Of a stretch of 64,000 nucleotides of DNA, positions 1-11,299 are shown piece by piece (the first letter of the stretch is position 1; each line of letters starts with the position of its first letter). The stretch is from Hetaerina americana. Taxonomy: Eukaryota > Arthropoda > Insecta > Odonata > Calopterygidae. The notes under the pieces are model-generated. The model saw only the letters and a list, made by a program, of their open reading frames with translations, did not search any database and was not told where the DNA came from. The stretch spans positions 1-64,000 of the forward strand of contig JAKTNV010000617.1 in assembly GCA_022747635.1 (NCBI GenBank), in the 5' to 3' direction. Position numbers and translations under genes: made by a program.

Positions 1-120
1 CCCAGAATGAATCCTGAAAGACAATAAATGATCATAAAAGATGCTTCAGCCCAGGTGTTAAAGTTACTAAAAGAGCCCAAATTTCTAAAAATATTGCGAA
101 AAACAACAATCTTCTGTTTT
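1..120 (+). repeat. Partial monomer at left window edge
   Basis: The window opens inside a unit, at CCCAGAATGAATCCTG in the variable segment, and the first anchor is at 121. The left two thirds of this unit lie outside the window, so the array continues to the left. Confidence 0.95.
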
Positions 121-434
121 AGAGTGAATGTTTGAGGTGTTTAGAAGGCATTTATTTCATTTTTAGAAAATTTAATTTTTCACATTTTTCCATGAAAAGT
201 GCCAATACCCCCCCCCCTTTGGGTTCTAAGTGAAAATCTCACTCGCCACAAATCAAACAAAAATGTTTCCATGGTGTGTATTGTTGTTTATTTTCATCAA
301 ATAAACAAAATAAAACCCAGAATAATCCTGAAAGACAAGAAATTAGCATAAATGATGCTTCAGCGCAAGTGTTAATGTTACTAAAAGAGCCCAATTTTCT
401 AAAAATATTGCGAAAAACAACAATCTTCTGTTTT

Positions 435-747
435 AGAGTGAATGTTTGAGGTGTTTAGAAGGCATTTATTTCATTTTTAGAAAATTTAATTTTTTACATT
501 TTTCCATGAAAAGTGCCAATACCCCCCCCTTTGGGTTCTAGGTGAAAATCTCACTCGACACAAATCAAACAAAAATGTTTCCATGGTGTGTATTGTTGTT
601 CATTTTCATCAAATAAACAAAATAAAACACAGAATTAATCTTGAAGGACAAGAAATGAGCATAAAAGTTGCTTCAGAGAAAGTGTTAATGTTACTAAAAG
701 AACCCAAATTTCTAAAAATATTGCGAAAAACAACAATCTACTGTTTT
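435..747 (+). repeat. Example of sub-family E monomer (TTAATCTTGAAGGAC / CAGAGAAAG)
   Basis: This 313-bp unit is marked by GAATTAATCTTGAAGGAC, AAAAGTTGCTTCAGAGAAAG and CAATCTACTG. It recurs near 2,830, 4,720, 6,280, 7,230, 8,790, 11,300, 20,370, 22,870, 23,815, 26,000, 28,810, 52,230, 52,850, 62,430 and 63,050. A few copies have CAATCTTCTG at the end instead, which suggests exchange with other types. Confidence 0.83.
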
Positions 748-1060
748 AGAGTGAATGTTTGAGGTGTTTAGAAGGCATTTATTTCATTTTTAGAAAATTT
801 AATTTTTCACATTTTTCCATGAAAAGTGCCAATACCCCCCCCTTTGGGTTCTAGGTGAAAATCTCGCTCGACACAAATCAAACAAAAATGTTTCCATGGT
901 GTGTATTGTTGTTCATTTTCATCAAATAAACAAAATAAAACCCAGAAAAAATCCTGAAAGACATGAAATGAGCATAAAAGATGCTTCAGCGCAAGTGTTA
1001 ATTTTACTAAAAGAGCCCAAATTTCTAAAAATATTGCGAAAAACAACAATCTTCTGTTTT

Positions 1061-1373
1061 AGAGTGAATGTTTGAGGTGTTTAGAAGGCATTTATTTCAT
1101 TTTTAGAAAATTTAATTTTTCACATTTTTCCATGAAAAGTGCCAATACCCCCCCCTTTGGGTTCTAGGTAAAAATCTCACTCGAAACAAATCAAACAAAA
1201 ATATATCCAAGGTGTGTATTGTTGTTCATTTTCATCAAATAAACAAAATAAAACCCAGAATGTATCCTGAAAGACAATAAATGATCATAAAAGATGCTTC
1301 AGCCCAGGTGTTAATGTTACTAAAAGAGCCCAAATTTCTAAAAATATTGCGAAAAACAACAATCTTCTGTTTT
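1061..1373 (+). repeat. Reference monomer (sub-family B, GTATCC / AATAAATGATC)
   Basis: This 313-bp unit runs from one AGAGTGAATG anchor to the next. In order it shows: anchor and GGTGTTTAGAAGGCATTTA (1,061-1,099); A/T-rich stretch with ATTTTTAGAAAA; hairpin TTTTC-CAT-GAAAA (1,126-1,138); eight Cs (1,148-1,155) then TTTGGG; GGTAAAAATCTCAC, where most copies have GTGAAAATCTCAC; TATCCAAGG block; two AATAAA words (1,238-1,243 and 1,247-1,252); variable segment GTATCCTGAAAGACAATAAA with CAGCCCAGGTG; then TTTCTAAAAAT (1,335-1,345) and TTGCGAAAAACAACAATC. My count is 96 G+C of 313. The choice of start is arbitrary because the array is circularly permutable. Confidence 0.95.
1126..1138. repeat. Short hairpin TTTTC-CAT-GAAAA next to the C-tract
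   Basis: Five-base arms flank a three-base loop, just left of GTGCCAATACC and the C-tract. It is present in nearly all units. In four units one C is lost, giving the perfect 12-bp palindrome TTTTCATGAAAA (10,534-10,545; 12,725-12,736; 51,783-51,794; 61,984-61,995). Confidence 0.75.
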
Positions 1374-1422
1374 AGAGTGAATGTTTGAGGTGTTTAGAAG
1401 GCATTTATTTCATTTTTAGAAA
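1335..1422. repeat. Inverted repeat spanning the monomer junction (dyad)
   Basis: TTTCTAAAAAT (1,335-1,345) is the exact reverse complement of ATTTTTAGAAA (1,412-1,422), with 66 bp between. Allowing a one-base bulge, AAATTT and AAATTT extend the arms outwards. Both words are kept in most units, so the dyad recurs about every 312 bp. It could form a cruciform or bind a dimeric protein, but neither is shown. Confidence 0.8.
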
Positions 1423-1685
1423 ATTTAATTTTTCACATTTTTCCATGAAAAGTGCCAATACCCCGCCTTTGGGTTCTAGGTGAAAATCTCACTTGACGCA
1501 AATCAAACAAAAATGTTTCCATGGTGTGTATTGTTGTTCATTTTCATCAAATAAACAAAATAAAACCCAGAATGAATCCTGTAAGACAATAAAAGATCAT
1601 AAAAGATGCTTCAGCCCAGGTGTTAATGTTACTAAAAGAGCCCAAATTTCTAAAAATATTGCGAAAAACAACAATCTTCTCTTTT
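1374..1685 (+). repeat. Example of sub-family A monomer
   Basis: This 312-bp unit is marked by GAATCCTG, then AATAAAAGATCATAAAAG and CAGCCCAGGTG in the variable segment. It is one of the commonest types in the window. In this copy the CG before ACAC reads CTTGACGC, and the block after it is CCATGG. Confidence 0.85.
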
Positions 1686-1998
1686 AGAGTGAATGTTTGA
1701 GGTGTTTAGAAGTCATTTCATTCATTTTTAGAAAATTTTATTTTTCACATTTTTCCATGAAAAGTGCCAATACCCCCCCCTTTGGGTTCTAAGTGAAAAT
1801 CTCACTCGAAACAAATCAAACAAAAATGTATCCAAGGTGTGTATTGTTGTTCATTTTCATCAAATAAACAAAATAAAACCCAGAATGAATCCTGAAAGAC
1901 ATGAAAGGAGCATAAAAGATGCTTCAGCGAAAGTGTTAATGTTACTAAAAGAGCCAAAATTTCTAAAAATATTGAGAAAAACAACAATCTTCTGTTTT
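1686..1998 (+). repeat. Example of sub-family C monomer (CATGAAAGGAGC type)
   Basis: This 313-bp unit is marked by GACATGAAAGGAGCATAAAA and CAGCGAAAGTG. The type is usually linked to the left-hand marker AAGTCATTTCATTCATTT and to CTAAGTGAAAATCTC and CTCGAAACAAATC. The left-hand marker recurs near 6,743, 9,870, 12,062, 14,873, 31,131, 33,003, 36,763, 39,270, 41,456, 45,513, 56,102 and 57,910, so the markers behave as a haplotype. Linkage breaks in several copies, for example near 52,560, where the CATGAAAGGAGC half follows an ordinary left half. Those copies look like recombinant units. Confidence 0.85.
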
Positions 1999-2627
1999 AG
2001 AGTGAATGTTTGAGGTGTTTAGAAGGCATTTATTTCATTTTTAGAAAATTTAATTTTTCACATTTTTCCATGAAAAGTGCCAATACCCCCCCCTTTGGGT
2101 TCTAGGTGAAAATCTCACTCGACACAAATCAAACAAAAATGTATCCAAGGTGTGTATTGTTGTTCATTTTCATCAAATAAACAAAATAAAACCCAGAATG
2201 AATCCTGAAAGACAATAAAAGATCATAAAAGATGCTTCAGCCCAGGTGTTAATGTTACTAAAAGAGCCCAAATTTCTAAAAATATTGCGAAAAACAACAA
2301 TCTTCTGTTTTAGACTGAATGTTTGAGGTGTTTAGCAGGCATTTATTTCATTTTTAGAAAATTTAATTTTTCACATTTTTCCATGAAAAGTGCCAATACC
2401 CCCCCCTTTTGGGTTCTAGGTGAAAATCTCACTCGACACAAATCAAACAAAAATGTTTCCATGGTGTGTATTGTCGTTCATTTTCATCAAATAAACAAAA
2501 TAAAACCCAGAAATAATCCTGAAAGACATGAAATGAGCATAAAAGATGCTTCAGCGCAAGTGTTTAATTTTACTAAAAGAGCCCAAATTTCTAAAAAATA
2601 TTGCGAAAAACAACAATCGTCTGTTTT

Positions 2628-2945
2628 AGAGTGAATGTTTGAGGTGTTTAGAAGGCATTTATTTCATTTTTAGAAAATTTAATTTTTTACATTTTTCCAT
2701 GAAAAGTTCCATGAAAAGTGCCCCCCCTTTGGGTTCTAGGTGAAAATCTCACTCGACACAAATCAAACAAAAATGTTTCCATGGTGTGTATTGTTGTTCA
2801 TTTTCATCAAATAAACAAAATAAAACCCAGAATTAATCTTGAAGGACAAAAAAATGAGCATAAAAGTTGCTTCAGAGAAAGTGTTAATGTTACTAAAAGA
2901 GCCCAAATTTCTAAAAATATTGCGAAAAAAACCATCTACTGTTTT
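2628..2945 (+). repeat. Variant monomer with duplicated CCATGAAAAG
   Basis: TTTTTCCATGAAAAGTTCCATGAAAAGTGCC replaces the usual single CCATGAAAAGTGCC, and AATACC before the C-tract is lost. The join is at about 2,697-2,722. The same change marks units near 4,588, 7,099 and 11,164, so one event was spread by later duplications. All copies are of sub-family E and follow a sub-family D unit. Confidence 0.85.
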
Positions 2946-4260
2946 AGAGTGAATGTTTGAGGTGTTTAGAAGGCATTTATTTCATTTTTAGAAAATTTAA
3001 TTTTTCACATTTTTCCATGAAAAGTGCCAATACCCGCCCTTTGGGTTCTAGGTGAAAATCTCACTCGACACAAATCAAACAAAAATGTTTCCATGGTGTT
3101 TATTGTTGTTCATTTTCATCAAATAAACAAAATAAAACCCAGAATGAATCCTGAAAGACAATAAAAGATCATAAAAGATGCTTCAGCCCAGGTGTTAATG
3201 TTACTAAAAGAGCCCAAATTTTTTAAAATTTTGCGAAAAACAAACAATCTTCTGTTTTAGAGTGAATGTTTGAGGTGTTTAGAAGGCATTTATTTCATTT
3301 TTAGAAAATTTAATTTTCACATTTTTCCATGAAAAGTGCCAATACCCCCCCCCTTTGGGTTCTAGGTGAAAATCTCACTCGCCACAAATCAATCAAAAAT
3401 GTATCCAAAGTGTGTATTGTTTTTCATTTTCATCAAATAAACAAAAAAAAAACCCAGAATGTATCCTGAAAGACAATAAATGATCATAAAAGATGCTTCA
3501 GCCCAGGTGTTAAAGTTACTAAAAGAGCCCAAATTTCTAAAAATATTGCGAAAAACAACAATCTTCTGTTTTAGAGTGAATGTTTGAGGTGTTGTTTAGA
3601 AGGCATTTATTTCATTTTTAGAAAATTTAATTTTTCACATTTTTCCATGAAAAGTGCCAATACCCCCCCCTTTGGGTTCTAAGTGAAAATCTCACTCGAA
3701 ACAAATCAAACAAAAATGTATCCAAGGTGTGTATTGTTGTTCATTTTCATCAAATAAACAAAATAAAACCCAGAATGAATCCTGAAAGACATGAAAGGAG
3801 CATAAAAGATGCTTCAGCGAAAGTGTTAATGTTACTAAAAGAGCCAAAATTTCTAAAAATATTGAGAAAAAACAACAATCTTCTGTCTTAGAGTGAATGT
3901 TTGAGGTGTTTAGAAGGCATTTATTTCATTTTTAGAAAATTTAATTTTTCACATTTTTCCATGAAAAGTGCCAATACCCCCCCCTTTGGGTTCTAGGTGA
4001 AAATCTCACTCGACACAAATCAATCAAAAATGTATCCAAGGTGTGTATTGTTGTTCATTTTCATCAAATAAACAAAATAAAACCCAGAAAGAATCCTGAA
4101 AGACAATAAAAGATCATAAAAGATGCTTCAGCCCAGGTGTTAATGTTACTAAAAGAGCCCAAATTTCTAAAAATATTGCGAAAAACAACAATCTTCTGTT
4201 TTAGAGTGAATGTTTGAGGTGTTTAGCAGGCATTTATTTCATTTTTAGAAAATTTAATTT

Positions 4261-6470
4261 TTCACATTTTTCCATGAAAAGTGCCAATAACCCCCCTTTG
4301 GGTTCTAGGTGAAAATCTAAGTCGACACAAATCAAACAAAAATGTTTCCATGGTGTGTATTGTTGTTCATTTTCATCAAATAAACAAAATAAAACCCAGA
4401 AATAATCCTGAAAGACATGAAATGAGCACAAAAGATGCTTCAGCGCAAGTGTTAATTTTACTAAAAGAGCCCAAATTTCTAAAAATATTGCGAAAAACAA
4501 CAATCGTCTGTTTTAGAGTGAATGTTTGAGGTGTTTAGAAGGCATTTATTTATTACATTTTTAGAAAATTTAATTTTTTACATTTTTCCATGAAAAGTTC
4601 CATGAAAAGTGCCCCCCCTTTGGGTTCTAGGTGAAAATCTCACTCGACACAAATCAAACAAAAATGTTTCCATGGTGTGTATTGTTGTTCATTTTCATCA
4701 AATAAACAAAATAAAACCCAGAATTAATCTTGAAGGACAAAAAATGAGCATAAAAGTTGCTTCAGAGAAAGTGTTAATGTTACTAAAAGAGCCCAAATTT
4801 CTAAAAATATTGCGAAAAATACACCTACTGTTTTAGAGTGAATGTTTGAGGTGTTTAGAAGGCATTTATTTCATTTTTAGAAAATTTAATTTTCACATTT
4901 TTCCATGAAAAGTGCCAATACCCCCCCCTTTGGGTTCTAGGTGAAAATCTCACTCGCCACAAATCAATCAAAAATGTATCCAAAGTGTGTATTGTTTTTC
5001 ATTTTCATCAAATAAACAAAAAAAAAACCCAGAATGTATCCTGAAAGACAATAAATGATCATAAAAGATGCTTCAGCCCAGGTGTTAAAGTTACTAAAAG
5101 AGCCCAAATTTCTAAAAATATTGCGAAAAACAACAATCTTCTGTTTTAGAGTGAATGTTTGAGGTGTTTAGAAGGCATTTATTTCATTTTTAGAAAATTT
5201 AATTTTTCACATTTTTCCATGAAAAGTGCCAATACCCCCCCCTTTGGGTTCTAAGTGAAAATCTCACTCGACACAAATCAAACAAAAATGTTTCCATGGT
5301 GTGTATTGTTGTTTATTTTCATCAAATAAACAAAATAAAACCCAGAATAATCCTGAAAGACAAGAAATTAGCATAAATGATGCTTCAGCGCAAGTGTTAA
5401 TGTTACTAAAAGAGCCCAATTTTCTAAAAAATATTGCGAAAAACAACAATCTTCTCTTTTAGAGTGAATGTTTGAGTTGTTTAGAAGGCATTTATTTCAT
5501 TTTAGAAAATTTAATTTTTCACATTTTTCCATGAAAAGTGCCAATACCCCCCCCTTTGGTTCTAGGTGAAAATCTCAGTCGACACAAATCAAACAAAAAT
5601 GTATCCAAGGTGTGTATTGTTGTTCATTTTCATCAATTAAACAAAATTATACCCATAATGTATCCTGAAAGACAATAAATATCATAAAAGATGCTTCAGC
5701 CCAGGTGTTAATGTTACTAAAAGAGCCAAAATTTCTAAAAATATTGCGAAAAACAACAATCTTCTGTTTAGAGTGAATGTTTGAGGTGTTTAGAAGGCAT
5801 TTATTTCATTTTTAGAAAATTTAATTTTTCACATTTTTCCAATAAAAGTGCCAAAACCCCCCCCTTTGGGTTCTAGGTGAAAATCTCACACGAAACAAAT
5901 CAAACAAAAATGTATCCAAGGTGTGTGTTGTTGTTCATTTTCATCAAATAAACAAAATAAAACCCAGAATGAATCCTGAAAGACAATAAAAGATCATAAA
6001 AGATGCTTCAGCGCGAGTGTTAATTTTACTAAAAGAGCCCAAATTTCTAAAAATATTGCGAAAAACAACAATCTTCTGTTTTAGAGTGAATGTTTGAGGC
6101 GTTTAGAAGGCATTTATTTCATTTTTATAAAATTTAATTTTTTACATTTTTCCATGAAAAGTGCCAATACCCCCCCCTTCGGGTTCTAGGTGAAAATCTC
6201 ACTCGACACAAATCAAACAAAAATGTTTCCATGGTGTGTATTGTTGTTCATTTTCATCAAATAAACAAAATAAAACACAGAATTAATCTTGAAGGACAAG
6301 AAATGAGTATAAAAGTTGCTTCAGAGAAAGTGTTAATGTTACTAAAAGAGCCCAAATTTCTAAAAATATTGCGAAAAACAACAATCTACTGTTTTAGAGT
6401 GAATGTTTGAGGTGTTTAGAAGGCATTTATTTCATTTTTAGAAAATTTAATTTTTCACATTTTTCCATGA
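4261..6470 (+). repeat. Eight-monomer duplication, copy 1 (pair with 6,776-8,985)
   Basis: The block shares rare markers with the sequence 2,511-2,515 bp downstream: CCAATAACCCCCC; GTTCCATGAAAAGTGCC; CAATTAAACAAAATTATACC; GAGGCGTTTAG; and AAACACAGAATTAATC. Copy 1 is distinguished by an extended CATTTATTTATTACATTT at 4,542 and by AAAAATACACCTACTG near 4,815. Two middle units are in the opposite order to copy 2: the CTCGCCAC unit near 4,945 comes before the GTTTATTTTC unit near 5,310. Confidence 0.82.
5148..5460 (+). repeat. Example of sub-family G monomer (GAATAATCC / ATTAGCATAAATG)
   Basis: This unit is marked by TTGTTTATTTTCATC, CAGAATAATCCTG, GAAATTAGCATAAATGATG and CCCAATTTTC. Related copies lie near 290, 7,510, 21,270, 24,400, 26,900, 29,710, 31,890, 37,530, 40,035 and 44,400. 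Many later copies also share TTTTTGAGTGAATGTTTGTGG in the following anchor, which separates an early (0-8 kb) and a later (21-45 kb) branch of the type. Confidence 0.82.
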
Positions 6471-6498
6471 AAAGTGCCAATACCCATGAAAAGTGCCC
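6465..6498 (+). repeat. 14-bp internal duplication replacing the C-tract
   Basis: CCATGAAAAGTGCC occurs twice with AATAC between, and the second copy runs straight into CTTTGGG. It is seen only once in the window and is independent of the variant near 2,699. Confidence 0.85.
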
Positions 6499-6775
6499 TT
6501 TGGGTTCTAGGTGAAAATCTCACTCGACACGAATCAAACAAAAATGTTCCCATGGTGTGTATTGTTGTTCATTTTCATCAAATAAACAAAATAAAACCCA
6601 GAATGAATCCTGAAAGACAATAAAAGATCATAAAAGATGCTTCAGCCCAGGTGTTAATGTTACTAAAAGAGCCCAAATTTCTAAAAATATTGCGAAAAAA
6701 CAACAATCTTCTCTTTTAGAGTGAATGTTTGAGGTGTTTAGAAGTCATTTCATTCATTTTTAGAAAATTAAATTT

Positions 6776-8985
6776 TTCACATTTTTCCATGAAAAGTGCC
6801 AATAACCCCCCTTTGGGTTCTAGGTGAAAATCTAACTCGACACAAATCAAACAAAAATGTTTCCATGGTGTGTATTGTTGTTCATTTTCATCAAATAAAC
6901 AAAATAAAACCCAGAAATAATCCTGAAAGACATGAAATGAGCATAAAAGATGCTTCAGCGCAAGTGTTAATTTTACTAAAAGAGCCCAAATTTCTAAAAA
7001 TATTGCGAAAAACAACAATCGTCTGTTTTAGAGTGAATGTTTGAGGTGTTTAGAAGGCATTTATTTCATTTTTAGAAAATTTAATTTTTTACATTTTTCC
7101 ATGAAAAGTTCCATGAAAAGTGCCACCCCTTTGGGTTCTAGGTGAAAATCTCACTCGACACAAATCAAACAAAAATGTTTCCATGGTGTGTATTGTTGTT
7201 CATTTTCATCAAATAAACAAAATAAAACCCAGAATTAATCTTGAAGGACAAAAAATGAGCATAAAAGTTGCTTCAGAGAAAGTGTTAATGTTACTAAAAG
7301 AGCCCAAATTTCTAAAAATATTGCGAAAAACAACATCTACTGTTTTAGAGTGAATGTTTGAGGTGTTTAGAAGGCATTTATTTCATTTTTAGAAAATTTA
7401 ATTTTTCACATTTTTCCATGAAAAGTGCCAATACCCGCCCTTTGGGTTCTAGGTGAAAATCTCACTCGACACAAATCAAACAAAAATGTTTCCATGGTGT
7501 GTATTGTTGTTTATTTTCATCAAATAAACAAAATAAAACCCAGAATAATCCTGAAAGACAAGAAATTAGCATAAATGATGCTTCAGCGCAAGTGTTAATG
7601 TTACTAAAAGAGCCCAATTTTCTAAAAATATTGCGAAAAACAACAATCTTCTGTTTTAGAGTGAATGTTTGAGTTGTTTAGAAGGCATTTATTTCATTTT
7701 TAGAAAATTTAATTTTTCACATTTTTCCATGAAAAGTGCCAATACCCCCCCCTTTGGGTTCTAGGTGAAAATCTCACTCGCCACAAATTAATCAAAAATG
7801 TATCCAAAGTGTGTATTGTTTTTCATTTTCATCAAATAAACAAAAAAAAACCCAGAATGTATCCTGAAAGACAATGAATGATCATAAAAGATGCTTCAGC
7901 CCAGGTGTTAATGTTACTAAAAGTGCCCAAATTTCTAAAAATATTGCGAAAAACAACAATCTTCTGTTTCAGAGTGAATGTTTGAGGTGTTTAGAAGGCA
8001 TTTATTTCATTTTTAGAAAATTTAATTTTTCACATTTTTCCATGAAAGGAGCCAATGCCCCCCCCTTTGGGTTCTAGGTGAAAATCTCAGTCGACACAAA
8101 TCAAACAAAAATGTATCCAAGGTGTGTATTGTTGTTCATTTTCATCAATTAAACAAAATTATACCCATAATGTATCCTGAAAGACAATAAATATCATAAA
8201 AGATGCTTCAGCCCAGGTGTTAATGTTACTAAAAGAGCCAAAATTTCTAAAAAGATTGCGAAAAACAACAATCTTCTGTTTTAGAGTGAATGTTTGAGGT
8301 GTTTAGAAGGCATTTATTTCATTTTTAGAAAATTTAATTTTTCACATTTTTCCAAGAAAAGTGCCAATACCCCCCTTTGGGTTCTAGGTGAAAATCTCAC
8401 ACGAAACAAATCAAACAAAAATGTATCCAAGGTGTGTGTTGTTGTTCATTTTCATCAAATAAACAAAATAAAACCCAGAATTAATCCTGAAAGACAATAA
8501 AAGATCATAAAAGATGCTTCAGCGCGAGTGTTAATTTTACTAAAAGAGCCCAAATTTCTAAAAATATTGCGAAAAAAAAAAATCTTCTGTTTTAGAGTGA
8601 ATGTTTGAGGCGTTTAGAAGGCATTTATTTCATTTTTAGAAAATTTAATTTTTTACATTTTTCCATGAAAAGTGCCAATACCCCCCCCTTTGGGTTCTAG
8701 GTGAAAATCTCACTCGACACAAATCAAACAAAAATGTTTCCATGGTGTGTATTGTTGTTCATTTTCATCAAATAAACAAAATAAAACACAGAATTAATCT
8801 TGAAGGACAAGAAATGAGCATAAAAGTTGCTTCAGAGAAAGTGTTAATGTTACTAAAAGAGCCCAAATTTCTAAAAATATTGCGAAAAAACAACAATCTA
8901 CTGTTTTAGAGTGAATGTTTGAGGTGTTTAGAAGGCATTTATTTCATTTTTAGAAAATTTAATTTTTCACATTTTTCCATGAAAA
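6776..8985 (+). repeat. Eight-monomer duplication, copy 2 (pair with 4,261-6,470)
   Basis: The block begins in a unit that also has the AAGTCATTTCATTC marker just upstream. The shared boundary therefore falls inside a monomer, and the first unit is a hybrid. The order here is GTTTATTTTC unit (near 7,510) and then CTCGCCAC unit (near 7,780), reversed against copy 1. After about 8,985 the two copies go separate ways. Confidence 0.82.
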
Positions 8986-9107
8986 ATGCCAATACCCCCC
9001 CTTTGGGTTCTAGGTGAAAATCTCACTCGACACAAATCAAACAAAAATGTTTCCATGGTGTATATTGTTGTTCATTTTTATCAAATAAACAAAATAAAAC
9101 CCAGAAA

Positions 9108-10592
9108 TAATCTTGAAGGACAAGAAATGAGCATAAAAGTTGCTTCAGAGAAAGTGTTAATGTTACTAAAAGAGCCCAAATTTCTAAAAATAATGCGAAA
9201 AACAACAATCTACTGTTTAAGAGTGAATGTTTGAGGTGTTTAGAAGGCATTTATTTCATTTTTAGAAAATTTAATTTTTTCACATTTTTCCATGAAAAGT
9301 GCCAATACCCCCCCTTTGGGTTCTAGGTGAAAATCTCACTCGACACAAATCAAACAAAAATATATCCAAGGTGTGTATTGTTGTTCATTTTATCAAATAA
9401 ACAAAATAAAACCCAGAATGTATCCTGAAAGACAATAAATGATCATAAAAGATGCTTCAGCCCAGGTGTTAATGTTACTAAAAGAGCCCAAATTTCTAAA
9501 AATATTGCGAAAAACAACAATCTTCTGTTTTAGAGTGAATGTTTGAGGTGTTTAGAAGGCATTTATTTCATTTTTAGAAAATTTAATTTTTCACATTTTT
9601 CCATGAAAAGTGCCAATACCCCCCCCTTTGGGTTCCAGGTGAAAATCTCACTTGACGCAAATCAAACAAAAATGTTTCCATGGTGTGTATTGTTGTTCAT
9701 TTTCATCAAATAAACAAAATAAAACCCAGAATGAATCCTGAAAGACAATAAAAGATCATAAAAGATGCTTCAGCCCAGGTGTTAATGTTACTAAAAGAGC
9801 CCAAATTTCTAAAAATATTGCGAAAAACAACAATCTTCTCTTTTAGAGTGAATGTTTGAGGTGTTTAGAAGTCATTTCATTCATTTTTAGAAAATTTTAT
9901 TTTTCACATTTTTCCATGAAAAGTGCCAATACCCCCCCCCTTTGGGTTCTAAGTGAAAATCTCACTCGAAACAAATCAAACAAAAATGTATCCAAGGTGT
10001 GTATTGTTGTTCATTTTCATCAAATAAACAAAATAAAACCCAGAATGAATCCTGAAAGACATGAAAGGAGCATAAAAGATGCTTCAGCGAAAGTGTTAAT
10101 GTTACTAAAAGAGCCAAAATTTCTAAAAATATTGAGAAAAACAACAATCTTCTGTTATAGAGTGAATGTTTGAGGTGTTTAGAAGGCATTTATTTCATTT
10201 TTAGAAAATTTAATTTTTCACATTTTTCCATGAAAAGTGCCAATTCCCCCCCCTTTGGGTTCTAGGTGAAAATCTCACTCAACACAAATCAATCAAAAAT
10301 GTATCCATGGTGTGTATTGTTGTTCATTTTCATCAAATAAACAAAATAAAACCCAGAATTAATCCTGAAAGACAAGAAATGAGCATAAAAGTTGCTTCAG
10401 CGAAAGTGTTAATGTTACTAAAAGAGCCCAAATTTCTAAAAATATTGCGAAAAACAATCTTCTGTTTTAGAGTGAATGTTTGAGGTGTTTAGAAGGCATT
10501 TATTTCATTTTTAGAAAATTTAATTTTTCACATTTTTCATGAAAAGTGCCAATACCCCCCCCTTTGGGTTCTAGGTGAAAATCTCACTCGAC
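9108..10592 (+). repeat. 1.48-kb duplication, copy 1 (pair with 11,300-12,783)
   Basis: The block matches the sequence 2,191-2,192 bp (7 units) downstream with only a handful of differences seen by eye. These are a T-run length near 9,389, AAGAGCCC against AAAGCCC near 9,486, ATAAACAAAATA against TTAAAAAAATA near 9,712, C-tract length near 9,932, and TGTTATAGAG near 10,154. Identity is therefore above 99%. The break at the right is at 10,593, where ACTCAAATC replaces ACACAAATC. Confidence 0.87.
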
Positions 10593-11299
10593 TCAAATCA
10601 AACAAAAATGTATCCAAGGTGTGTATTGGTTTTCATTTTCATCAAATAAACAAAATAAAACCCAGAATGAATCCTGAAAGACAATAAAAGATCATAAAAG
10701 ATGCTTCAGCCCAAGCGTTAATGTTACTAAAACACCCAAAATTTCTAAAAATATTGCGAAAAACAACAATCTTCTGTTTTAAAGTGAGTGTTTGAGGTGT
10801 TTAGAAGGCATTTATTTCATTTTTAGAAAATTTAATTTTTCACATTTTTCCATGAAAAGTGCCAATACCCCCCCCTTTGGGTTTAAGGTGAAAATCTCAC
10901 TTGACACAAATCAAACAAAAATGTTTCCATGGTGTGTATTGTTGTTCATTTTCATCAAATAAACAAAATAAAACCCAGAAATAATCCTGAAAGACATGAA
11001 ATGAGCATAAAAGATGCTTCAGCGCAAGTGTTAATTTTACTAAAAGAGCCCAAATTTCTAAAAATATTGCGAAAAACAACAATCGTCTGTTTTAGAGTGA
11101 ATGTTTGAGGTGTTTAGAAGGCATTTATTTCATTTTTAGAAAATTTAATTTTTTACATTTTTCCATGAAAAGTTCCATGAAAAGTGCCCCCCCTTTGGGT
11201 TCTAGGTGAAAATCTCACTCGACACAAATCAAACAAAAATGTTTCCATGGTGTGTATTGTTGTTCATTTTCATCAAATAAACAAAATAAAACCCAGAAT

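Larger units (their letters stand above)
1195..2090 (+). repeat. Three-monomer block, partial third copy of the 9-12 kb duplication
   Basis: The order of diagnostic units (AATATATCCAAGG, then CTTGACGC with CCATGG, then AAGTCATTTCATTC with CATGAAAGGAGC) is the same as at about 9,355-10,250 and 11,548-12,440. The offset to the first of these is about 8,160 bp, or 26 units. The copy carries more differences than the two later ones have between themselves, so it is probably older. Confidence 0.75.

Noticed and set aside
1148..1155. C-tract as G-quadruplex or i-motif former.
   Set aside because: There is only one C-run per 312 bp and the nearest G-run is GGG. The usual four closely spaced runs are absent.
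1238..1252. Two AATAAA words per unit as poly(A) signals.
   Set aside because: They are expected by chance in A/T-rich sequence and there is no gene upstream. They could affect satellite transcripts, but nothing in the sequence shows use.
1061..1373. CENP-B box or telomere-like motif in the unit.
   Set aside because: No 17-bp match to the CENP-B box pattern with its TTCG and CGGG core was seen, and no TTAGGG or TTTAGGG runs are present.
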